The notes beneath the pieces were generated by a model. It searched no databases. It had not been told where the DNA came from and worked only from the letters and a program-made list of their open reading frames with translations. The position numbers were made by a program, and so were the translations under genes. This document shows, in pieces, positions 40,037 through 51,238 of a DNA stretch of 64,000 nucleotides. The first letter of the stretch is position 1; every line of letters begins with the position of its first letter. The stretch is from assembly GCA_947034895.1 (NCBI GenBank), contig OX344765.1, forward strand, positions 24,371,001-24,435,000, in the 5' to 3' direction. The stretch is from Rhytidiadelphus loreus. Lineage: Eukaryota > Streptophyta > Bryopsida > Hypnales > Hylocomiaceae.

Positions 40037-40804
40037 TTAACCCCTAAAGGTCAGAGACTATGTTTTCACCAAAAACGCTCCAAAACTGCCATTTTTGATA
40101 CAAAAATCTTTTGGGGGGCCTTGTGAAAATGCGGGTAGTTGCACTTCACAAGGTCACATTTGTATGAAAAAATGTCCCAAATGGTGGTTACTCTTTGGAT
40201 TCATTCCTCAAGTCAAGTTGGCTACAAGATTGAAAAAATTTAGATCATTTGGAATTGCACAACATATAGGAAAAAAATAGTAAATAGAAAGAAGTACAAA
40301 GTCATTCAAAATACTGAATTGTTAAGAATTTAATTATAAAATTGAAAAATTCCAATCCCCACGGTGGTAATGTAGTCTTAAACAATCTACATCATATATT
40401 TTTATTTTTTTCAAAAAATATAGAAATTGGGTTAAATAAAGGACTTTAATGAAAAATATATTTTTGAGTAGGAGATCCATAACTACCCGCAAACTAGAAC
40501 ACCTCATATTTTTCATCTCGTAAATAAAAAAGGAATGATTCAAAGCTTTCCACGTACATATAAATCTAGAAAACCAACTTCAAATTTTTTTTCTTTTAAA
40601 AGTGATTTTAAAAAAAGTTTTTTGGGCTACCTATGCTACCCGCCGATTGCTAAGAACTCGGTTGAGAATTGCATATCATGCAATAATTTTTTTAACCATG
40701 TAGTCAAAAGTTATGAAAATTGTTGTGCCTTAAAGCTTCTCCTTATGCACATACTGTGTATAGTTTTCAAAGAAAAAATAAAAATTTCATATGCAGTGAG
40801 GTGC
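40037..40804. mobile_element. TTAACCCCT-ended transposon, 3'-truncated copy in left arm
   Basis: It starts TTAACCCCTAAAGG and follows the right-arm copy at 58,013-58,832 nearly base for base until 40,804, where the inverted-repeat similarity also ends. The second terminal repeat is missing here. Confidence 0.65.
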
Positions 40805-42551
40805 CTCAAATGCTTTTTACCTCATTATTTGAAAATTCAAAATTTAAAAACCATTTGAAAGAAAAAATTAAAAAAATGGCCAAATATTAGACCTTGAGCC
40901 CCTCAAAGACTAAAAAACACAATGTATCCTCTTCAAATGATCAATGACAAGTTCTTTGTAGGGTGAAAAAATCTCAATATTTTGTAAATTAGGAACTCAT
41001 AGAGTAAAAAGTTGACATACTTGTTGTATTTTTTTATTTTCAAAATTTCAATGTGAGAAGTATTTAAATATTATTTAGGAAATATAATCTAATAGAAATA
41101 AAAAGCAAACCAATTGTTTTTTCAATGAAAAGAATAGTAGGGCTGGAAAAAAAACATTTTTTGGGATAGTATTAGTCTTAATTCATCACAAATAAATTGG
41201 ATTTTGAGGATTTTTTTCAAATTTTTATTTTTAGCAATTTTAGAAATACAAGATTGAATCTATGTGATTCTGAATACAAAATATTTAGAGTGATTCCAAA
41301 TTTTTTGAAGATGCTACCAAAAATATGTTAATAATATCAATTATTAAATTCAAAAAATTGACATATATATAAATTTTTAAGGGGTCCAATTTCATTAGTT
41401 TTGGTTTCAATTCGAAAATACATACAAATTTGAGAGAGTTTTTTTATTTCTCATCATTTTTAATTAAAAAATTAAAAAAATTGCCTATTATTTCACTTAA
41501 AGATTTTGGAAGGGTAAAAAAGCATTATTCATCTTGCTATCGTTATTCTTCCCCCAAAGCTATGTTTTTTGCTTATAAAGTTCATCATTTAAATTGTTAT
41601 AATCTAAAAATCCAACAATCATATTTAATACACTTAATTCTATGCATACTATAGTAGACAAACAATTAGTCTTCATCTTTGTATGGTTAAAATTAAAATT
41701 TCAAGCCCATCGTGATCCAAAAAAATATCAAAATAAGACAATTCATTGAAAACCTTCACTATCAAAAAGTTGTTGGAGCCTCGAGGGGTAAGAAGAGTGT
41801 ACTCAAGGAAGATCAAACAGAGAATAATTCTCTAAGTATAAAAATTGAAAAAGTGCAAAATCTCAAGAAAATAGGTATTTTCACATATTCATTTGTCAAA
41901 ATTAGATAATTAAAATTTGAAAAACAAAATATTTTTTTCCATTTAGAACAACTTTGTGGAGATTTTCATTCACCAAAAAAAACATCAAAATTTTTTTTTT
42001 CATATTTGAAAATGTATGTTGAAAGATGCTCGCTTTGCAAACATCTATACAACATACAATGGATTTTTTTGAGAATTCCATTTCCTATAGCTAAAATTCT
42101 ATTAGAAAAAAAATCTTTAATTTCTAAATTATTTTCAGCTCTAAATTTTTTAAGAGAAAAAGGTATTTCATAGTTCTTGCAAGTCGCAACTAGGAATTTG
42201 CACTGCCAATGAGGACTGAGTGGAGGTTTCAAGATTGTGAATTTGGCTTTTTGAGATTTTCATTTGAGGATCCTTTACTTTAAGAACACAAAAAGAAGAG
42301 CCATTGTGCCCTCTATAAGGTTTCATAGTTTAGTTTTACCTTTGTCAACTTTTGGCTAATAAAACAAGTTTGACCAAAAAGGTTGTTATTTGGGATAATT
42401 GAGAACTTCAGAAACTTTTCAATACTAAAGGCGTATCACTAAGTAACAAATTTCTGAGGTCAAAATCATTCATTGAAAACCTTTTTTAGAAGGTTTGAAC
42501 AAATTTAGAATTTTTGTTTTTATTTTTATCAACCCACCTATAAGGCCCACC
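40805..42551. other. AT-rich spacer between left arm and the large element
   Basis: I see no gene or defined repeat here. Short frames up to about 90 codons are Lys/Phe/Ile-rich and reflect base composition. Confidence 0.45.
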
Positions 42552-42579
42552 TAACCCATATTTAACTAATTATGGACAA
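42552..42579 (+). repeat. Left terminal inverted repeat of the large element
   Basis: 28 bases beginning TAACCCATATTTAACTAATT, perfectly inverse to 56,332-56,359. Just inside, TATGGACAAATCCATAG resembles a second TATGGACAA copy found at the right end. Confidence 0.85.
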
Positions 42580-43112
42580 ATCCATAGTCCAGAATTCAAT
42601 CAGCTGCCCGCCGATAAAGTGGAATTCAATGATTTATGTGCAACAATCATTTTCCAGAATAGCCCGCAGTGTATACGAAACGTAAAATAACATGATATAT
42701 TGAGAATGACAAATTACATAGCTGATGACCACAAGGCGTGGCACAGTGTCGGATGCCAGCCGATAGTCCACATGAACTAGCTAAGATGAATGATTCGACT
42801 ATCAGAGCAGGGTAAGACAACCTCCATGCTGCTGAAAGCGCAAGCCACATTACATTTGCCTCACACTAACTAGATCAGCTATAGAGGAATCTACGAGGAG
42901 TATCAGTTGGCAGCCGATATCTCAGCGAACGTGATGTCGACCCCGAAAGTAGGATGTGAAAGTAAGGAAGGCGTTGTTGACGATCCATTTGATTTTGGAG
43001 GTACAATTGATGAAGGCAATAAAGTTGATGACGGCGATGAAGGTATATACTGTGTACCTCAGCGGACGATAGCAGTGTATTGGCTGGCAGCCCATATATC
43101 CTAAAGAAGTCT

Positions 43113-43763
43113 CTACCAGAATATCCCATCCCAATTCGGATGCCCGTACTTCATGGCCTGTGCCACTTTATAGTGTAATTGTCCCGGTCTTTTGGTGACT
43201 TTGACATATTCCGAAACTGAATCATGCTCGTACATGGGATATATGAATGGAATGATGTCCGTTGAAATATTTGGAATAACTCTATTAGCATTTGGGAAGT
43301 TGAGATGCCCCTGAAATGGCAATGGAATATAGCACGCGGTATCCGGTGTTCTCCGTAGTGAAATCGGGCAGACGTCAACCATGAGCACTTGGTCAGATGA
43401 ACAAATTTCCTTGGACGGTCCCTTTACAAGCAGTGTTGATATCATTTTGTAGCACCAAGGAAAATTCTGCCTATCTACACAGTATTCTCTCCCATATACA
43501 AATGATAGCTTTTGAATGACATCTTTTGGAAGCAAGTGAGCAAGCAACAGCCGCAGTTCATGCATTGGCATTTTCGACCAAATCCCGACATGGAACTTTT
43601 CAAACAACGTAGAAAACATTCCAACGAGCCCTGGACGTCTAACGATGTTTCGGTGAGGGTCCCACTTATCCACCTCGATATTTGGGTCGACAAAACAAAG
43701 CAATCCCGTGACGCAGAGCACCACACACTTTTTGAATGTATGGGGTTGCCCATTGGTGGACTC
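43113..43763 (-). pseudogene. FCP1/NIF-type HAD phosphatase-like domain, copy 2
   Basis: The exon begins after the acceptor CTGTTCAG at 43,764 and runs about 215 codons. It shows the FCP1-homology order: a hydrophobic strand (VVLCVTGLLCFVDP), RRPGLVGMFSTLFEKFHVGIWS, a LLP..VIQKLSFVYGREYC segment and VLMVDVCPISLRR. In active family members the first strand carries the nucleophile as DxD or DVNG and the later motif is DDSP; here these read CVTG and DVCP. It therefore looks inactive. The frame ends at TAG, which could also be part of a donor site (CTG/GTAGAG). Palindromes follow at 43,078, 42,901 and 42,747. No first exon with ATG was found, so it may be a 5'-truncated gene or a further exon of the upstream unit. 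Confidence 0.6.
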
Positions 43764-44520
43764 CTGAACAGAACAGAAATGTGATGACTCAAGATTATGT
43801 GGTAATTACAAGGGAGCTGAGAACCGGCATGCAAGGTATTGGCTGGCGGCCGATACGCAGGGTTGTCGATAAATGATAAAGTAGTAAGCAATGATTCACC
43901 CCGAAATCTAGGCACGAGAAGTGAGTATGAGTGTGCGAGTTTGTAAAAGAAAAGATGGCCATGCCCAGCCATATATGGCAAAGCGCGCTTTTGCTCAGGA
44001 AGCAATCAAACGATTCCTTAAAGAGTGAAAGGGTAAAGCAGAGAACTGTAAATAAGTGTTGTAGAAGACCAGATGCAATCGATGAGTCTCCACTAAACAA
44101 GCCTTGCTATAGTTAATGCTACAGTCCCGTCAGAGTCCCAAGCTAGAAGCATTTGCGGACCGTCTAGGAGACTGAGTCATTACATGCAGCCCAGTCAATT
44201 TAGTGGAGATTCAGCGACTACATCCAAGAATTCCATAACTATTGATTACAGTGATCGTGCTAGAACATTCAAACTCTCGAAGGAAACATTTGAATGCTTC
44301 GAGAGCGAAACGACTATCCGTCTTATATAGCTGGACAGGCGTCGGTAAATGCCTTTATTACAAGTAATTGTTTAGCAAAAAAATCCATACATAAGTTTTT
44401 AAACATATGGTACAAGTCCTACGCTATATGTACAAGACATTTATACAGTTTCTAATAAAAGTGTCGGCTGGCAGCCGATACAGTAAGCGCCCTCCAGCGA
44501 CAGGTTGATTAGCATCCGCA

Positions 44521-45359
44521 TCATTTCGTTCCCATGGCTAGTAGCTCTTCCTCTGAGTAGGGCACCTCAAATCCCTTCTTACAGTCTGGCGTGACTTCAA
44601 TGCACAAATTATATTGAGTCGACCCCGGCATGCATTGCGGAAGACCGACTTCTGAATTCCGCTCACAATACTCGGGAACCGAGAGCCCAGAAGACAGCAA
44701 CCCCTCCAGAAACGGGATCATCGTTTGCTGGAAGAAGGGGAGTTTGGGAGCCTTCAATTTCGCCTCCGAGTACATTGTACAAGGAGGTGGATGAACCGCA
44801 CTATATGGCAAATTCAGAATGTTCCTATAAGGAATATGATCGATGATCAATGAATTCTGAATGGAGGCACCACTGTTGAACAGTGTCGGGGAGGCCAAGA
44901 GACGTGCAAGACGCTTCAAGAAAATTGGTCTACTAGGATTCGCCGGATTCCAGTAGGTGCTAAGGTCACATGACTCTTGCCCGAAGGCAAGAAAGCTATC
45001 TCCAATCTCTAGCACCTTCCATTTAATATTGTCTAGACGATGCTTGAGAGTGTTCAACACCAAATCCAACCAATAGACAATCGTGATGTCCTGACTCATA
45101 CAAAATCTCAGAAATTATTGAAGTCCCGGACGATCTCTAACCTGAGACCTTTGATGCGAACCCTTTCCCTTCAAAATGAGCGGCTCGAAGAACATTATGG
45201 TTCCCTGGACCTCAATGAAAAGTAACAATTTCGAAGACGCTACCTGTGGAGCATCAGAACTTGAATCGTGTGCTCTGTAGTCGGTAGCCGGTTTGTCACA
45301 CTCGTCTCCTCCTTGAGACACGGTCTTCTCTGAGGACTCAGATGGTGGAGCATGAGAAT
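44521..45359 (-). pseudogene. FCP1/NIF-type HAD phosphatase-like domain, copy 1
   Basis: The exon starts after the acceptor CTCATTGCAG at 45,360. A Ser/Asp-rich lead is followed by LLLFIEVQGTIMFFEP, RPGLQ-stop-FLRFC, VYWLDLVLNTLKHRLD, FGQESCDLSTYWNP, IFLKRLARLL and IIDHIPYRNILN. That order is the FCP1-homology fold of HAD-family phosphatases. The usual nucleophile Asp is Glu (FIEVQGT) and the DDSP motif reads DHIP. An in-frame TAA (45,117-45,115) would be CAA by one C-to-T change. The C-terminal part ends EELLAMGTK and TGA. It may belong to the same transcript as the ParB-like unit upstream, since an intron with a palindrome (45,434) separates them. Confidence 0.6.
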
Positions 45360-45588
45360 CTGCAATGAGAGATGACGTACATAATGCCTTAGATGCAATA
45401 CAATGAGTGGATTCGAACAACAAAATTCTAATGTATCGGCTGGCAGCCGACACACTACATAAATAGTCTATTCTGCATAGCTGAAGGCACACAGTGACAA
45501 GTCCCAAAGAACAAGTCAGAGCCAGGTAGCACTAAGTTAAATGACCTACTCTAGTTACTCCTCAAATATTTCGGCACATATTTTTGAC

Positions 45589-48500
45589 CTACGACGAACC
45601 TCTAGACCGCGTTGGCATAGATGCTCCCTGATGAACGGGAGACAGCGGTTCGTTGGGGAAGTCGTGCTCTGGCATGTTTTCCAAAGGCATGACACTGTCT
45701 ACCTCCACCTCCGTGCGTTTACGTTTCCCCTTGGACCGGCCAGTGCGACGAGAGTCCAGAGAAGGCGAAGTCCCATCCGGTCTGTTTCCTTTGCTCCTAC
45801 CCCGTCGCGGCCCGCCAACGGACGCATCTGGAAGTGTTGGCTGGCCGCCGACATCAACGGTAGACTTTGGCGGGTTCTCGACGGCTCCTGTTGGTTTCGA
45901 CCCCTAGTGTTCTGATTGAGCTCTTAGGATCTCCTCAGATGGCGGGGCATTATGTAAATCAACGACCATGGCGTCCGAAGTGCCATCATCGCCGACTCCA
46001 CCATCTCCAGTTTCTCCAACATCGCATGGTACAGTGTCACAAATTGCTTGGCAACTATGAGCAAGATCAATGGGCGACACGATATTGCTATTTGTTGGTG
46101 CCGACTCCTGTTGAGCTGTACAAGTGGGCGATGAAGGTTCGATTGGTGTAGGATCCCGACTTCGGCTAGCTCGCGGCTTGCGAAGCAGTGCTTGCACGAT
46201 GGAGTCTTCACTGGACGAGTCGCCGCGCAAGACAATCGTTCGTGATGTGGTTGGTTGATTAATTCGACGGCGGACCCTCGAGGGTGGATCATCAGAGCCG
46301 ACAATAATCTGTAGTGGACGCATGGATTCTGAATCAGTGGAGGGACGCGGAGTGAACGAAGGAGTCGAATGAGCCCCCTGCCCCGATCCTCCAATAGTGC
46401 GAACCTCCAGTAATGCCGGGTCTCGCGGAGGAGCAAAGAAATGAGCAGCGGAAACAAGGTTCATTCCCTTTACGCGCTCATTAGCTTTCGCTACGCCATC
46501 CTCCTCAAGAACAAACTCTAGAACGGGGCAACCATTCCTCTGAAAACATAGAACACTGCAGTCAGATAGGATTTGTATCGGCTGCTAGCCGACACAAATG
46601 GATGAATACGAAGAAAACATTAAACTCCCAGTGTACTACAGCGCATGACTTACCAGAGCGATCTCGGTAACGTTTCCACCTCCCCAAATATTGATGACGG
46701 TGGCATCCTTGGATTTGAGGGTCGGCTTCATGAATAACTCCAGGAGCCCATGGCCAACGCCGCAGAATCCTCCGTTCCAGTCGACCTTGCCATCGACATC
46801 TTGGTTGTACCATTCAAGGGGCTTCTGGATTCCTGTGAACTTTTTGAATACCCCTTGCATATTGCCTCTATCCTCCGGCTTGAGGTAGGTCAGAGATAGT
46901 GTGACCATTGGCTTCGCCTCTAGCTCGGCCTTGAGAAAGCCCCTGCGAGAAGATGGTTGGTAGTACACCGTCTGGAAATACCAGGACGACATAGATGAAT
47001 AGGAGGCGGCCGCCATGGAATCCCTGAATCGAGAGTTGCCTATGAAGAGCATTGGCAGAGGAATGTAGGAGTCGGAATCATTGTCCAGTTCCGAGGGAGC
47101 CTTTGCCACAATTGCTAATTCCAAGAAATTTTCTTTATTCACATGCAAAGGTTCTCCACTCTCGTTGTACCCAAATAGCACGAAGAACTTCCGGTCCCCA
47201 GGTTGGAGGCCCAAAGACTCAGAGCCGCCCTAAACTACTTCTATCACGCTGGATATAATCTCTCCAAGGCGGCACTCGTACTTGAGGTCTGACCCACTCC
47301 CCCGGATCGGATCCATAGCAACAGTGGCGTAGCTCTTCAACGTTGTGTAGAATACCCCAGGCGCCTTGCCATCCGTAGACTTATCCGTCGTAGGATGCAT
47401 GGGGTTGGCTCGCCTGTTCAACCAGTTGCTGCCGTCTGTGAATTTCTTGACGTCCTTCCACACATTCCGAACGACAGCGGCAGAATAGCCTTCCGCGTTT
47501 GCAAGTTCTTGCCACGCCTCGTCAGAATACGGGACCCAAGTAGCATCCTTACAAGGCAGCGGGTACTTCTTCTTGAGCCACATGATCTCGTTCATGACGA
47601 CCCTGTCAAGCTTCTTATCCCAGCACCAATCGAAGAGTGTCACCTTTCCTGATGATCAGGCCTTTGCACTATTCTTGATGCTGACGCGGGGGTTGAGGAT
47701 GTCCCCCACAAGTTCACAGAGGTCGGCATCGCGGAGGCCGAGAGTAGGCGTCAAGTCCGTCTTGGTGATATATGTCAGTGGTTTCTGATTAACGATGGAA
47801 TTCGGAATAGTCCCATCGTCGCCCACAAGCTCACCGTTCTCCCAAGCATCGAACACCTCAGTCCACAGTACCCATGTCCTCTCCTTAACAAAGATGAGCG
47901 ACAGCTTTGACGAGACCTTCTCGTCGACGAAGTGTGCCATGACATTCAACTTTGCTGCCTGCATAATTTAGTATTTAATGTGTGAGAACATGTCAAAATT
48001 GTATCGGCCGGCAGCCGATAGAAAGGATACTTCCATATGAACATTATGAATGTCGCCCTGTAATGCCTGTATCGGCCGACAGCCGACACAATTGCAATTA
48101 AAGAACGACTATATAATTAAATTAAATTCCTATTGATGAAGCAGAGTTTATGATGAATACCTCAAATGCGGCCGTTGGCTTGCCTCCTCCTCGATGTGGC
48201 TCCGGGCAACCCGCCTTCACCCATGCCGCCCTCCCCATCTCCGCGCAGGATCGGAACGTCTCCTTTGCCACCTTCTCTGCGATGTTCAGATTAAGAGCAT
48301 TGGATACCCGGACAAGCGTGTTTGGGTCTCTACTAAATACCGGAATGACCTCAAACTCCAAGAGATCAGCTTTGGCCGGCGAGCCGTCAAGAAACTGTTC
48401 GGCTAGTTCTCGACAGGCGGTGACAATATGTTGGCCCCCAATGATATACCAGTTGACATTTGGTACCTGCCACCACGGCATCGTTATACCACCGATGACA

Positions 48501-49944
48501 ACAGTGGCACCCTCCACCGGGCATTGGTCCATCACCGCGTCCAGTCCTTTGTCTGTGGGTAACGAAGCTCGTTTCAATGGAATGCCGTGTATTTCGGACT
48601 TCTTCCTGATAGACCCATAGCCCTTGTACATGGTTTTAACCTGAAATGACGGAAATCTAGGTAGTGAGAATCACCACTTCAGGGTGTCGGTTGGCAGCTG
48701 ACACTATTGGTAGGAGGACATTAAATGGAATATGGGGTAGTGGCATAGAAAACAAATGGAATACCTGACCAAGGCGATCCTTCGCAATCTTTCGGTACTT
48801 CAACTCGTCTGGTGCAATGTGAAGCTTGTCCGATGGAATGACTCCAGATAGTCGCCGCTTTTGGTATGGGAATGCGTGAAGGAGTCCCGTCTCCAGCGCC
48901 TGGTAGATGGCGTTCACCTCGTTATCCTTTGTCTTCGTCGTCAGGTGATTCCCGCAAACCAGTGCTTCGTCCAGTGTGAGAATAATCACCCGATTCGGAT
49001 CGTCCTTTCCCTTTGCCTTCCTCCTGGGTTTGCTAGGTGACCCGGCCTCCTATTCAGTAGATTCATTTGCCGGATCCTGTGATCTTGTCACTTGCTTCCT
49101 CGACGCTGGCACCTTCTTCTTCCCTTTCGCCATGTCCTTAGTGATTAGGGCATTCTGTTGATCCCTCTCTGCCTTCATACATTCCCATCCCATAACAAGG
49201 TCTTCACTATCGGAAGGGCTGCTCCCCTCAAATGTCATTCCCCTCGCCATGGATTTCTCTCCACATGCTTCCTCCGTGCACTTGTCGACAGGCAGCTGCA
49301 CCGCAAAATAGTCCGCGATGCCATCCGGATTTCCGATTGGGAGTAGGTAGATCATCACCTAGACATCTCCACCAACTGCCATAACTTCCATCACGTTGCC
49401 GTGGCCTGGCATCATGTTACCCTTCAGTTTGAAGGAGCGCGCAATCTCCACTAGCCGGTCCGGGTAATCCCTCCAACACAAGCCCCACTCTTGGATGGCC
49501 GGATTTGCTATCCAAGTCACGCGTGGGGGAAAACCGTCGGCCATTATACTTGAGTTCGGGATCTGCTCGCTAAGAAGTTTGGCCATCAGGGTCGGTTTCC
49601 TGCGCACAAAAGTCCAAAACATTCAGCACAACACATACATAGGTATCGGCTGCCAGCCGACAGTTTCAAACGGAATTCATTACACATCGAGACAAATGTG
49701 TCGGCCGCCAGCCGATACTACCTTGAAGTTCCTAATTCATACTGCCTAACTACAATTGCTGCCAACCATTGTATATGGGGAACAGGCTCCAGACTACAGC
49801 TGCCCTTACTGTCGGCTGCCAGCCGATAACAAGAGCAATGTGTTCGTTCAATTCAAATAACATAGTATACATTCAAACCGGCATATCATCAAAGCATAAA
49901 CAATTGTATCGGCGGCCAGCCGATACAATGTACGGATCCATACC
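45589..49944 (-). pseudogene. ParB/Srx-like plus methyltransferase-like multi-exon gene, decayed
   Basis: Visible exons are (up to) 49944, 49599-48765, 48640-48161, 47958-46654 and 46539 to about 45589, with good GT-AG borders and continuous phase. A first exon may reach 50,244. Exon 3 (48640-48161) has NWYIIGGQHIVTACRELAE and RVSNALNLNIAEK, resembling the ParB/sulfiredoxin GxxR-type box. At the end of exon 4 and start of exon 5 comes HGLLELFMKP, INIWGGGNVTEIAL and a CPVLEF..A..R segment, in the order of motif X/I/II of permuted N4/N6-type DNA methyltransferases, but without the DPPY motif that I can see. A Ser/Pro-rich tail follows. In-frame stops: TAG at 49361, 49052, 47232, 45906 and 45591, and TGA at 47658 (first base, minus strand). 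All are one C-to-T step from Gln or Arg. Phage ParB-methylase fusions share this layout; the link is inference. Confidence 0.5.
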
Positions 49945-50338
49945 TGTCACTTTCAGTGGCGGAGGACGCCATCGCCGTTGGCTGTTGTTGTTTATCGGCG
50001 GGCCTTCGACACCTGTCGGTTGAAGATAAATCTCCTTGTCTCGAGACGCCACAACGAAGTATCGGCTGCCCACACTGAAGTATCGGCTACGCACTAAAAT
50101 CCTTAAGCGGGGCCGCTCCTCCTCAGTCCCTCGATTGCATGTCAGCGACCGGCCGGTGAGAGAGCGAGAGCAAGAGCAAAAGTGGTGGAGAAAAAATGAG
50201 GAGAAATGAGAGTGGCCAGGGGAGTATACCCCCCCCTCCCCCACTCAAGTGTCGGCTGCCAACGTCGGTGCAATCATGACAATCTTTTTCCATTCATCTA
50301 TGGATTTCATCCATTCCTCGCATTCCATCCAAAATCCA

Positions 50339-50506
50339 GTACACCACTTCCTCCCAAGGACATCAGAGTGACGATCACTCATTGCTCGGAGATGCGTACG
50401 TTCCCATTGTCGATCCTCAAGCGTACACCACATCCTCCCAAGGACATCAAAGTGACGAACACTCATTCCAAGGACATGCGTACGTTTCCAATGGCGATCC
50501 TCAAGT
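50339..50506. repeat. 84-bp tandem repeat in the divergent intergenic region
   Basis: Two units, 50,339-50,422 and 50,423-50,506, each begin GTACACCAC and contain CCTCCCAAGGACATCA, AGTGACGA and GCGTACGTT. A third unit starts at 50,507 and stops after a few bases. It lies between the two oppositely transcribed gene groups, where promoters are expected. Confidence 0.75.
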
Positions 50507-51238
50507 GTACACACCTCTCTCATTTGTAATCACAAAAACTTCAACCTCCTCCGCATTCAAATTTTGAGCGCCAAATTGCGTCTCGCACCTCCTCACTAAG
50601 GTCCAATTCTTAGAGGGTAACCCTCTTTCAGTTTCATTCCCTCCTTGCAGACATAGAGTCACAAGTCACACTGTCCCGGGAGCATGAGGGATGAGGATCA
50701 GGATCTGAGCATGAGTCATAGGTGAACTAGAAGAACTGAATACATCCTTGCACGCGCTTGCAGTAGAATGCATTGGATTGCGCATCTATAGGTTAGGACA
50801 CACTCACATTAAATGCAGTAGATGTGGATCCAGTCTGTGATGTTTTGGAGCTCCCTATTTTGCACATCCAATTCAATTACATGTCTCAAGTTCGCATGGA
50901 TCGGATATGTTTTCATATTAGTGCAAACTTCCTCGATCGCTTCATTGTATTTGAAATCTATCTCCCTAATTGATTTACAACTTTGTAATGTGAATGAAGG
51001 TCAGGGTATTGTCCGTACAATCCGTCTTGTCGACTGCCCGCCCATAAGCTAGGTCAATGTCGGCTACCAGCCGATACAAACATCATTAGTGGGAAGGAGG
51101 GAACTAGAAGTCACTGTGTTTGATAGGGTGTCTTTCATTTTGTTCTTTGACGTATCGGCTGCCAACCGATACAGACTTCCGAGGACTTTGAGCAAGTGCA
51201 TATTCAACATTGTATGAGATCCGTGCCAAGTTTGTATC

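Larger units (their letters stand above)
36280..40804. repeat. Left arm of a giant inverted repeat
   Basis: It pairs with 58,066-64,000. Block 1, 36,280-37,945, matches 62,335-64,000 with no difference or gap in the parts I compared (left plus right position always 100,280). Block 2, 39,137-40,804, matches 58,066 to about 60,665: roughly 92-93% at 39,137-40,030 and about 98-99% at 40,037-40,800. Between the blocks the arms carry different transposons. The left edge is unknown because the right arm runs out of the window. Confidence 0.9.

Noticed and set aside
42537..42544. CCTATAAG as a target-site duplication of the large element
   Set aside because: It touches the right terminal repeat but is seven bases away from the left one. 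Kept only as a weak candidate.
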